Source: Stropharia rugosoannulata (Eukaryota; Basidiomycota; Agaricomycetes; Agaricales; Strophariaceae). From it: DNA of 64,000 nt. Shown piece by piece: positions 11,126 through 21,529 of this stretch; position 1 is the stretch's first letter; every line of letters begins with the position of its first letter. Below the pieces are notes generated by a model. That model searched no databases. It had not been told where the DNA came from and saw only the letters and a program-made list of their open reading frames with translations. Location: positions 744,001-808,000 of the forward strand of contig JANCIK010000008.1 of the NCBI GenBank assembly GCA_028532985.1, written 5' to 3'. The position numbers and the translations under genes were made by a program.

Positions 11126-11702
11126 CGGGGCCTCCCTAAGGAAACCATGACTTCATAGCCATAGCTTCGCTGTACCGTATAGTTGATTGTTCATCTGTGT
11201 CCGATTTTGCATATCATCACATCGTTGGACCTGGTATTTCATGAGGGAGTCAGTAAGCTGTATTGATTTTTTGCCGCGACGTGGTTTGCGTAAAGCACAT
11301 TTTGGATTATCCGGAGAAATGATAGTGGTACAAGATACAAAACAAAAACCAGACATACTCCCTGAGCATGTAAGGAAGGCGGTGTCAATATTGTGATCCT
11401 CGTTTCTGATTTCGAGTCTGCATCAACATCGAATCAAAGAATGTAGCCGGAAAAGGTCAAAACGATATAACGATGTTTCGAAGTCAGAGTCACCATGAAA
11501 CATGCTTTGAAGGTCTTCGGGCTCAACAAATAATTTTTTCACGTAGTGGTTGGTGACCTTCTCCTCGACTCAGCACGAAACGGGAGTATCCATAAATGAA
11601 AGTCAGCGTTTCTGCATAAACACATGAGTATATGCGCACAAAGACACGCATATATAGAATTTTTACGCACTTCATTCATCCAACGAACAAATTGTCATGC
11701 TA
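11126..11702. other. No gene recognised
   Basis: This is the gap between the convergent 3' ends of the arsenic fusion gene and RPC19. Short open frames on both strands have no recognisable content. Confidence 0.6.
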
Positions 11703-12358
11703 TTACACCCTCTCCTCCCATCGCTCAAACTTGCCTTCCCGTAGGCTGTCGAGGTATTTGTCCTCTATTGTTTCGCACACCTTATCGAGCTCGCCTAGAG
11801 CATTAATGAGAGCATCTAGAGATGATTTGCCGTCTTTCCTCGTGTGTGAGCCAAAACGAAGCCAAGGCGAGGGAAACAAGGTCGTACCATACATCTGGAT
11901 GCGGACGTTTATGGCGTTCTCTGAAGGGTGAGGAACGCTGGAGAGAAGTTAGCGCTCGGTAGGCAGGTGGACCAGATGGACAATGAAAGGCATGTCATGG
12001 TAGGACGCTGGAAACGTTACGCGACTCCGGTCCGTGAAAGATGAGACCACGATTGAAATATATGATATATTCACCTGTAACCACAGAATTCGACTTCAGG
12101 GCTTTCATTTTGTCCATCAGCATTCTGAGGAACGTAAGTGATACCGATATCACGTACTTCTTCATGAGCATCCACCGTAGCGAATTCCCAATCGTATGTG
12201 ATTCGTCGAAGATCTGGTACGTCGCCGTAGATAGATCAGGGGAACTACGGAGCTTAATAACCTGTTAGTTAAACTGCCAGTGCGTCCCCAACTTCAGGCG
12301 GTTTGATGCGAATGGGATGAGTGCGCACCAGTTTAATTTTCTCGACTGCTTCTGCCAT
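11703..12358 (-). CDS. RPC19: RNA polymerase I/III common subunit AC19
   Basis: Four exons on the minus strand, 12329-12358, 12158-12261, 12075-12101 and 11703-11937, give 131 aa. The protein has the RPB11-like dimerisation core of AC19: DESHTIGNSLRWMLMKN followed by PEVEFCGYSVPHPSENAI and NVRIQMYG. The family pairs with AC40 to form the assembly platform of RNA polymerases I and III in the nucleus. The first intron (67 nt, CTAAC branch site) and the second (56 nt) were chosen because they restore the family's continuous PEVEFCGYS segment in phase. A charged C-terminal helix (LDALINALGELDKVCETIED) ends the protein. Length is normal for the family, and I see no sign of damage. Confidence 0.9.
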
Positions 12359-12673
12359 TTCTGATTATTATTGATAGAACAATAGGGTATACAATAAATC
12401 GAAGCGTGCACGAAGGGGGTCAAAGTCTAAAGAGGTCGAATAGAAAGGCGTCTTAATGCTTGCTCAATGCGGAAGGGAAATTTCAGTGATATCACGTGTC
12501 TGTTTTGATGACATTATCAACATTGTCCGGAACAGCCACGTGAGTCTATTTGTTCCGGGAATTACGGTGCCGGGTAGACTCGCTAGCCAGTCACGCTCGC
12601 AAGCTCTAGTCACAAACGTGTGACAAGAAAAGCATGACATGACACGAGCGAGCTTGCGAGCGGACTGGGCGGT
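12359..12673. other. No gene recognised (upstream of RPC19)
   Basis: This short region probably contains the RPC19 promoter. The stretch 12,590-12,670 is rich in CTCGCAAGCT-like words and leads into the foldback element. No coding sequence is evident. Confidence 0.5.
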
Positions 12674-13242
12674 CTCGTCGCCCTTTTGGCGTGCGAGATT
12701 TTCCCCCGCCATCCTGAGGTGGGTACTTCGACAAAAAATGGCCACAATGTCAAAAAAAAGTTACAAAATTGAGTATATGTTTTCGTCTCCATTTTTAATT
12801 TTAAGGCGAAAAGTATATACAACTTTTTTTCGACATTTTTGAGTTGGACTTCGTCGTCGTCGTTCAGAGGTCCGTGCACAGTGAAGCTTGTTGGTGAAAG
12901 CAATTTTTAAGTCTTACAACTGCTCATATGCTAACTTTGCATTGTAGACAGTATTCAGATGTCAATAGCTTTCTGTAGATATGCTGGTTTTCATGATTGA
13001 CAACCATCTTGGGCTCAAGCTCACTGTTGATCGGTGTGCACAGACCTCTAAACAACGACGGCGAAGTCCAACTGAAACTTTTCAAAAAAAAAGTTGTATA
13101 TACTTTTCGACTTAAAATTAAAAATGGAGACGAAAACATATACTCAATTTTGTAACTTATTTTTGATATTGTGGCCATTTTTTGTCGAAGTACCCACCTC
13201 AGGATGGCGGGGGAAAATCTCGCACGCCAAAAGGGCGACGAG
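12674..13242. mobile_element. Foldback MITE-like element with about 207-bp arms
   Basis: Bases 12674-12880 are an imperfect reverse complement of 13035-13242, with a 154 bp middle. The outer ends are CTCGTCGCCCTTTTGGCG and its complement; inside are matching A/T runs and the word TTTTCGTCTCCATTTTTAAT. A weaker match continues outward for about 10 bases (CTGGGCG on both sides). It encodes nothing plausible; the frames on the two strands are mirror images. I found no clear target-site duplication. A non-autonomous DNA transposon is the simplest reading. Confidence 0.75.
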
Positions 13243-14751
13243 TACGCCCAGCCGGTTCTTCGAACCTGCTTGCAGCGGTCACGCGCTTGCAGACGTTATG
13301 TAATACGTGAGAGTTCGAGACCGGCTGGGGACGAGCCTAGGTGCCGGGGTGAACTTGGGGTGAACACTATGCTAAAGTTGATCGACATTTATTCATCAAC
13401 CTTTGATCGACTTGTCATCAATTAGCATTTGTAGACTGCCTACGGGAGACTAGGTGAACACTTTCCTTCGACGGTTTGTCACTGGTCACCGTCAGCCCGC
13501 CACCCAACCGCCACCTTGACCTTTAGTATTGCCATGTAAGTTTGGACATTGAGGACTAATAGTTTCACCCAGTACTTTCCAAAGCTCTAAATTCCGAGAT
13601 CACTCATCTTGCACTCCGCGTTTGACTCAACTCTCGCCAGTAGATTCAAATACTACAATGGTCCAAAAAACGACCAACACCAAATCAAAATGCAGCTCCG
13701 TAATTACCTTTGCATACCAATGCGTATTCAGTTTATCATAATTGTCCCTCAGCTAGCATTCAGTTGTTTTTTCCCTTTTGACTCACGGGTCTTGTCACAA
13801 TAGGATACTGAGCAGCAACTTAACTCTGTGCTGACAATGGTGAACTTCGTATAGTTAACTATGGGTCCGATCGTGTTTTCCCATGGACACCGGGGTGATG
13901 TGGGTCAGTTCTCAGTTGTAATATGCGTGTCGTGCGTCCGATAACATGCACTTCCGAAGTATTGCCTTATAATAATTTTAAAATAGGTATTTGACTTGGT
14001 ATCTTTTAGCTTGTCGCTGCCATATTTCTTACCTATATTTTATAAAACTTTAATTTTCTTCCTTTAATAGCAACGTCGTCTTATGCATTGTGACATCCAC
14101 CATAGGTGTGACATACTGTGACTATATTCCAATGAATACCGTAAACACCTACTGTTACTAAACTAGGCAACTCATTGTCTCCTTTCTCCTCGAGCACTTT
14201 GCATATATGCTAATTTACCATGAATATAGCCGTTTTAAGGATTTGAGGCAGCAAGCGCATGGGCATTGCAATTGGATAGCATACAAATTCAAAGTCCGTT
14301 CACCAAACAAAGCGCCAAACATCGCCGCATACGTTTGCCGTAAACAATTACCAAACAATTACACAACAATTACAATTGAATTACACGACAATTACTTCGT
14401 CCACGAAGTTTGCAAGTCCACTGTTCCTTGCTTCTCGTTCGGCTCTCAGGGCGGGCACTCCTGGGTTTTCTCATTGACGCTTGGGGCCTGCATTGACTGT
14501 CTATTTCTATAAAGAATGGAGCTCGCAAGGCGGTGCTGCATATCCCTTACTACCCCACCCCAGGCATCCCCGGTTCCGGCTACGTCTTTCTCCACATTAT
14601 ACCCCATACGCTTTCCTCTGCTTTTCTTCTTCATCACGCGGATTCTTATAACTATACATACCGAGGCTGGCCTTTACTTCTGATTCCTGGTGATCAACTT
14701 GTTTCTTGACCGACATACACGCATTCCTACCCCACCAAACCATTGCCCAAA
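13243..14751. other. No gene recognised
   Basis: About 1.5 kb of intergenic DNA. It includes a short AT-rich stretch (13,970-14,070) and a run of ACAATTACA-type words around 14,340-14,395. Low-complexity C/T-rich sequence at 14,560-14,640 is probably leader or promoter of the next gene. Confidence 0.5.
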
Positions 14752-15425
14752 ATGCCTTCTAAAATTAACGACGCCTACAACTATTCTAACGCTGTCGAGC
14801 GCCCGACGTTACCGTCTATTCATGCGCTAGCTCTGCCTATGCCCGGTCCTTTTAAGCGGGATAATGTACAGTATTCGAGTAAAGATAATTTAACGGTGCG
14901 TATCTCTGTCAGTCTCGAATCAAGTTTGCATGCTGACTATGGGCTCAGTACGCAAGACACGCTCACGGACGCAATGTGTCGACTTCTTCGTCAGTCACAA
15001 GCGCCTCGCGCTCCTCTGTATCACCTCCTCCTCAAGACCTTTCAGTAACATGTCGCGGATCACCATCTTCTTCGCAAATGCCCCGAACGACCTCTACAAA
15101 ATTCAGGCTCGTGCCCTGCCCAATGGAACAGGCCGACGCCCTCATCTACGTCCCCGCTCCCGGAACATACGTCCGCACCCCGACCAACTTCGCCGCGCGG
15201 ACAGGAACAGGCCAGGGCATCCTCCTGGTCGGACGCGATGTGCAGCAGCTGCGGCGCTGCCCGCCACGCGCACTGACAAAGGGCGCCAGAGTGCATCCCT
15301 ACCGTATTTTGAAGGGAGCGGAGAACTGCACCCCGCCGGAGAGGAGGATGTCAGTTGTCTCGTATTCCACGACGACGACGAATGCCGCCTCAGGAAATCT
15401 GCCTGGCCATGTATACGAACACTGA
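14752..15425 (+). CDS. Conserved hypothetical fungal protein, 206 aa
   Basis: Two exons, 14752-14895 and 14949-15425, are joined in phase 0 by a 53-nt GT-AG intron. The N-terminal half is polar and Ser-rich (STSSSVTSASRSS). The C-terminal half contains KFRLVPCPMEQADALIYVP and LTKGARVHPYRILKG, a pattern I associate with a small uncharacterised basidiomycete family. There is no signal peptide or membrane segment. It sits between RPC19 and YVH1 in what looks like ordinary gene space. The function is unknown; the coding call rests on the clean splice, the ATG and the conserved-looking C-terminal block. Confidence 0.7.
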
Positions 15426-15980
15426 ACCTTGACGATTGTCTTGTTTCTCATAATACCCTGTATCCATGATATCCCCGCGTTATCTTTTGATTCCGCTGTA
15501 GCATACTTACTTGACCTGGGGTGCACTACAATACCCCGGGATACATACGACTTGACATGATGTACTATAACACATTATACATTGACTGACTAAACTGTAA
15601 AAATACAGTGCCATTTTGGGAGCATAATGCGCCAGGAATGAATCATCTCGCATTCAACACTTCCGACATTGTTTGCTGTCCATTCGGGGACACGGAGGCA
15701 TTGCGGACCTACCACTGCTGTAAAATGTCGACGAACAATGTACAGTAGATTTTGGTTCCAGTACTCACACGCTGCCACTATGTAAAAGTAATATGTAATG
15801 ACTCCAAGTTGATGATGGAGCAGCTCCTGTATCCCTGCTGCATTTGGGGTCATGGGGCTGGACTGATTGAGTGATCTGATCGACACCTTCTCAGTTTTGG
15901 CTCCGACACCACTCTCTTTCAAACCACCACCCTCTGCTTCTCGTCGTCGGTTTCTTCTACAAACAATCTGACTACACACC
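15426..15980. other. No gene recognised (YVH1 upstream region)
   Basis: This intergenic gap separates the hypothetical gene from YVH1. A C/T-rich tract at 15,905-15,960 just upstream of the YVH1 start is typical of a fungal promoter. No coding content was seen. Confidence 0.5.
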
Positions 15981-18121
15981 ATGCCCATGGACACGACAAC
16001 GAGGAGCATGAATCAAGTTATTCCCGGACTCTGGATCGGCGACCTCCGGAGCGCACTCAACACGCAGGACCTGAAAGCGAATGGCATATACAGCGTGTTA
16101 TCTGCGATGCGGGGAAGGTTGACTATACACGAGGTGCATACTTATATTCTACACTAACGACAACGTGCTCAGGGGCAATGTACTAAACACGACAGACATT
16201 TATTCGACATCAAATCCTGGTAGACGACACGGACGACACTGACATCCTCACCCACTTCCTACCTGCAATCCATTTCATACAGGCCGAGTTAGATAAGGGA
16301 CGGGGAGTGCTTGTGCATTGCCAGGCGGGCGTCAGTGCGTCAGTTTTCAGTTACTTCGGTGTAAGCATGCTGACCGATGATTTCGTTTGTGCTTCTACAG
16401 GCCGGAGCTCCACAATCGTTGCTGCATACTTGATGTACAGTAGGAACATCGAACCCGAAGCTGCGCTTGATCTGATAAGACGAGCGAGGCCGTATATCGA
16501 GTGCGTCATACATTCTTCGGACAATGGGGAGCAGAACTGATGTATATGTACACCAATAGTCCTAACCAGGGCTTCTTGCGGCAGCTCGAACTTTTCCATA
16601 CATCCAAATACAAGATTTCACGGAAGGAAAAGGCAATACGCATGTTCTACATGGATCGGACGACGGGGGAGGTTATGAGTAAGTGGCATTAAAAGAGATT
16701 AGATTAGATCTTGACGACTTCATTTTTAACCACGACCTTACTGGTATACGAATATCGCTCTGCTCCAGACGGCGACGGCTCTCCACCAGAAACAGATATG
16801 TTTGCACGGTATCCGCGCTCACCCTCCGATTCGGTTCCTAGTACGCCAGCCCCGATACCCCGCAGACGGATACGGTGCAAAAAGTGCAGGTCAGCATGAT
16901 TTCTTTGCAATACTATTCAATTTATTCTCATACGTCTTTACCACAGACAAGAGCTTGCGACCCGTGAACATATGCTGGACCACGGTCAGCTTGGACCCGC
17001 TACGCCTGCGGTAGGCAACACCCCCGCAAGCTCCCGTCGCCCATCAACATCTACCCCGGCCGGGACACTGTCGCGGTCGCATAGTGGCTCGGCTGCGGAC
17101 TATGCAGCACGAAGATCAGGGAGGCAGCCTTCACTTAGCACCGTGCTTGGCGAATCCGTCACCATGACGGCCATCGACGAGAACCCGTCAGGTGGCGGGA
17201 GCGTACATCCTCCAGCCCCCAAGTCACGTACGTCAAGTACGAGTGCAACATCATCTATCCCCGAAGCAGATGTGCTCAGGACGTTCCGAGGAAGTTCAGC
17301 GACGACTACAATGGGCCGACCGGACTCGTTCTCGGCACTGGAAGATGACGATGAGGACTTAAGCTCTGGGCCCCCACGGCATATTGATCTCAGTGGTGTG
17401 ACGCCGAACGACATTGCGGTCCGCGCAGCCCAGCTTGTAGGACACTCACTGTCAGATGCTGTGCTTTCTACGCCTGTACAGGGAGCCCCGGGGACAGGGA
17501 CTGGACTAGTCCCTGGCTCTGGGGAGGAGAAGAGGGAGGAGTACTTTGTCGCATCTAGCGACGGAGCAATCAGTTCTTCGAACGTGGCTACACCAAGTGT
17601 GGGTACCAGGATAACTGGCAACGCGGGAGGGGAGGCACCGCCTTCGGACGAGCAGGTGACGCAACTGATGAGCGCGGGGGATGTGGCGGGACAATTGCTC
17701 GCGAGCACCAAGCTCGCTGCGCTGCGATCCCCCGGCCCAGGTCTGTTTCGTTCTTCGCCAGCGGGAAACGGAGTTGCAGGGAGCGCGCCTATTCTTGTAA
17801 ACCCGAAATGTTCGGGGTACTTTGTCGAGCCTGTAAGTCCCTTACCTTTCGTCTGTCTGGTCGCGGTAGAATGAAACATAATTTTTACAGATGAAGTGGA
17901 TGGATCACTTCCTCTCTGATGGAGCGCTGGCGGGGAAGATAATGTGTCCGAATAAAAAATGCGGGGCGAAGCTGGGGAACTATGATTGGGCAGGGCAGTG
18001 CTGTGGATGCAAGGAGTGGGTTACGCCCGTAAGTCGGTTGTTGAATTAATGTATTGCATTTTCACCAATTTACGCATAGGGGTTCTGCATAAACCGGTCA
18101 AAGGTTGACGAGGTGATTTGA
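15981..18121 (+). CDS. YVH1: Dual-specificity phosphatase Yvh1 (DUSP12 type) with C-terminal zinc-binding domain
   Basis: Eight exons, 15981-16133, 16196-16334, 16401-16500, 16560-16678, 16769-16889, 16947-17832, 17891-18028 and 18080-18121, give 565 aa. The catalytic loop is HCQAGVSRSS, restored exactly when exon 2 ends at 16334. The zinc-binding half has RCKKCRQELATREHMLDH and, after a long Ser/Pro/Thr-rich insert (about residues 220-500), CSGYFVEP, MKWMDHF, CPNKKCGAKLGNYDWAGQ and CGCKEW, ending TPGFCINRSKVDEVI. Yvh1 acts in the nucleus and cytoplasm to release Mrt4 from pre-60S ribosomes, a role that depends on the zinc domain. The insert is much longer than in the yeast protein. The gene appears complete; transcription is away from the preceding hypothetical gene. 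Confidence 0.92.
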
Positions 18122-19255
18122 GGATGAGCGTATAACTGGACTTTTGAACACACCTGCTGTTGTACATTTCACTTCACACGACGGGACCGCTTTGCGATAA
18201 TGATAAGGGCCTATATCAAGTTTTTTGCTTGTCGTTGCCTTCTCGCTGGAGGGATTTCGCTTAGGGCATTTCGAACGTGAACTTTCTTGTGTCTGACGAG
18301 CGCACGCCCTTACTCCGGACACTCGCAAATCGAAGACACAACGAGAATATCTCCTCGCCAGTCACTCTTTCGACTATCTCCCACATCAAATCCTTTCTCC
18401 CACCCGCCCTCTCCTTCTAGGTTCTTCCAGCTATTTCCAGTAGAGCCGGGGTGAACGTCGTGAGTCACTGGTATTCACCTCGGCTCTGCGCCATGCGTCC
18501 GCACAGCGGCGTACGCCCTGCCGTGCATCCCCCAAACTCCACGAAATAGCTATATCATCGTAGATCTGCATTTGCTTCGCCTGCGTTTTTCCCGCCAACT
18601 GAAAGGTGAAGAATCCATGCTCGTCCCGTTTGATATCCCACTGGGTGTAGGGATAAGTACCAATCAGCTATGTATAGTTCAACCGAAGAAACTCACAATT
18701 GGAGTTGGATTGAGGACAAAAGGAAACGCGGTGACCACATCTATTGGAGTTCCCAAGTATACAGAGAGAAGTGCGTTGTTGATACCTAAATTGATAGATA
18801 TTTTTGACCTAGAGAACTAGTTACTCTCTGGGGTGTGACCGAATATAGGTGGCTAGTCGCCCATGTACTCGGAAGCGCCAACAATATACCCGTCACAGAC
18901 ACGGCTATTGCATTCTCGGATTTTTTAACGCTGGTGTAATCTAATCCTAACTACTCATTTAAGCCGTAATTTCATCTTCGCTTAGATACTTGAAGGCTGT
19001 AGAACAGAGGCCATACATGTTGGACATCCTCATGGTGCTACGGCCACTCAGTTTAATTTCGTGCAAGGTACATATATTGGAACGAACTTTGTCCTTTCTC
19101 ATTTACGTGCGTAATGTCAAGGCCAAATATTTCGGCTCCTACGTAAATGATGACATTCATGGACAGAGAGAATTATGACGCACCAGCTGACCATAGCAAC
19201 TGACAATTAATAATGAAGTGTCCAATTAATCATCACCGTTGTTCAGTGTGTAATA

Positions 19256-19395
19256 CAGTCGACTCCCTCATAACCCATACCTCCCATAACCCATAACCTC
19301 ACATAACCCATAGAAATTTCTGTCGACCGAGTTGGCTTGCGGGGATTTACAACCCATAACCCATAGGGTTTGGCGGTCATGTATGGGTTATGCTA
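19256..19395. repeat. CATAACCCA-rich patch beginning with a pogo-like terminal sequence
   Basis: The patch starts ACAGTCGACTCCCTCATAAC, which resembles terminal repeats of pogo/Fot1-type DNA transposons, followed by at least six copies of CATAACCCA-like words and an inverted TATGGGTTATG near its end. I did not find a matching second end, so it may be a solo terminal remnant. Confidence 0.4.
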
Positions 19396-20173
19396 CTAGG
19401 AAATATTGAGGAAAATGAGGTCCTGGAGGCGATGATGGAAATTTATTTGCCATTCCATATATAGCTAAGGGTGGATGAGACAGCTCCCGATGTTGTCCTT
19501 TCTCGTAGTTTCACTGGAAACAGGTTCCAGTGTACTCCCGAGGAGGAAGTTAACTGAGTCGTGACTGGATCCAAGCTATCATGCTGCGCAAGAGATCCCT
19601 GCACGAGCTCCAGGGAAAAACGTCCGAATTGACCCCTCCCCACATCAACTGCCGGGTGCTGTACGCTGCATGCAATGTTTATGTACCGAACTGAGAGTCT
19701 GAGACAACAGACAAAGATGATCTTGAGGCCTGAGGGCTGCTCCGGCATTAAGGCATGTTCCTGTGCCTGCTGTGGTCATGAAATAGCCCAAATGAGAATG
19801 CCAGTTCTGGAGGTCGTCGATGCGCCCAAACCCTTTGACTCCTTTCACGGTAACTACAACCGCATCCGAATGCGAAGCCCTCACCGCCGACTTCCCGTGC
19901 CCTCCCGGTACGCCGACGCGCCACCCAAGTCGTAGCCGCACTGAAATACTCACGGATCCCCAATAGTTGGATTCAATGAGAATTGAACTTTGGACGTGCC
20001 CGAATCAAAAGGCAGGTGATTCTGTATCGACGAGAGGTGCCTCTCCGCCACGCTGCTCAGAAAAGCTGTGGCACAGGGCATTTGTACCCACATCCCTCGG
20101 CCCACCGTCTTTGATGCATTTCTTTATTCATACTAATGTTAAAAATATGAGCACTAGGGCCGAATCGGTTTAA

Positions 20174-20402
20174 ATTCACATACAGGTCTTATGGGAATCA
20201 GAAATAAACCCGCAGAGGCTTGTACTGTAAAGTACACCACACAGGGAGTCCACGACCGTGAATCACTTAAATTTTTAAAAGGGTGAGCACGCCTTGTCCG
20301 GTAATCAGTTTGACATTGACATCCGCGAATCCACATACAGGTCTAATGGGAATCAGAAATATGCCCGCAGAGACTTGTACTGTAAAGCACACCACACGGG
20401 GA
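20174..20402. repeat. Imperfect 74-bp direct repeat (20174-20247 and 20329-20402)
   Basis: Two copies of a sequence starting CACATACAGGTCT, running through GGGAATCAGAAAT and ending TGTACTGTAAAG-CACCACAC, lie 155 bp apart in the same orientation with several substitutions. No coding content is visible. It could be a tandem duplication or paired sub-terminal repeats of a decayed element. Confidence 0.65.
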
Positions 20403-21529
20403 CAGTCAGACTAAAGAACCGTTTATGCGAAGTCAAGAGACCTGCCTTGAATACGACTTATGGTCATTTATGGAAAGTCCGAAGCGTTTTTCATAGGGTT
20501 GCCAGCAGTTTGCATTGGCACGCGAGCCAATGATCTTAGAGCATCAGCCAATGCTAGAGCCAGTACTACTATTTTTGTGCACACAGTAGTGGTAACTAGC
20601 ACAAAGTACGTGTGCACGCCTTGTGCTTATTAGAACGTGGTAATGTGCACATTGTCTGCTAAGCACTTTCCGTGGGTTTGGGATGTCCCGGCAGAGGCGG
20701 CATCATTCAGTTAAAGGACAGATACGGCTCAGTTGCGGCTGGGCTGCGGCATAAATCTGGCAATGAATGATAATGCTGTGCAATATGTTGTGCGTGATTC
20801 CCAAAAGCATCATGTAGCGTTTTTGGTCTTGTAAACATTATTATTGACTCTATACATAAACACGCACCAATGATATAATTATACCGTTCATCAGCTTAGT
20901 ATTGTCTGACTCCGTTCAAATCTGCCAAATCATATTAAACACACTGTTATAGGCCAGTATTTGACGTCTACGCAGACAGTCAAGATTCTTATGCTTACAC
21001 GTCTTCGTAGGATCTGACTTCTACAAAGGGCTTGCAATTTTAATTTCACTGGCCTGTATGGAGGCACAGAACACCAGCGCATATTGATGGCTTTACTGTA
21101 CACTATCCAGTGTCTTCCGCACGTATCAGATGTGTAACACTTCGTCCCATGCACAACCCTTTGGCTTGCCGCTCTCGGAAGCGGTCGTGCTTTAGTCAAA
21201 CACTTCGTCCGCAAGTCATAAGTGTAGAGTGCACACAGTCACGTTCCTGAAATGTGCAGTTGTCAGTTGTAACTTCTCACGATGTGCTTGGATACTCACT
21301 ATGGTACGTTGTCAAGATGTAATCTGCTACATAACCATTGTCACAATCAAGCAGGGATAGATATTGAATTAGATGCAATAGCGTAATGTTGAACTACACA
21401 TATAATAGTAGGAACGCAAGGAGAAATGACGCAGTTGAATGGGTTCTAACTAAGAAAAGATACGTAAATATGCCACGAGGCACGGGAAGAGCAATAGCAT
21501 GTTGAATGCCGTTTGAAACGCGTACTATG

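Larger units (their letters stand above)
18122..21529. other. Intergenic region without a recognised gene; contains small repeats
   Basis: About 3.4 kb with only short, unconvincing open frames. It contains a CATAACCCA-rich patch (19,256-19,395) and a 74-bp direct repeat (20,174-20,402), both listed separately. No tRNA could be folded with confidence. It may be old transposon remains. Confidence 0.5.

Noticed and set aside
17100..17879. 259-codon open frame on the minus strand
   Set aside because: It is antisense to the large Ser/Pro-rich exon of YVH1, low in complexity, and has no motif; it is a shadow of biased base composition.
19960..20045. Possible minus-strand tRNA (AGTTCAATTCT resembles a B box)
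   Set aside because: No matching acceptor stem or A-box could be folded around it.
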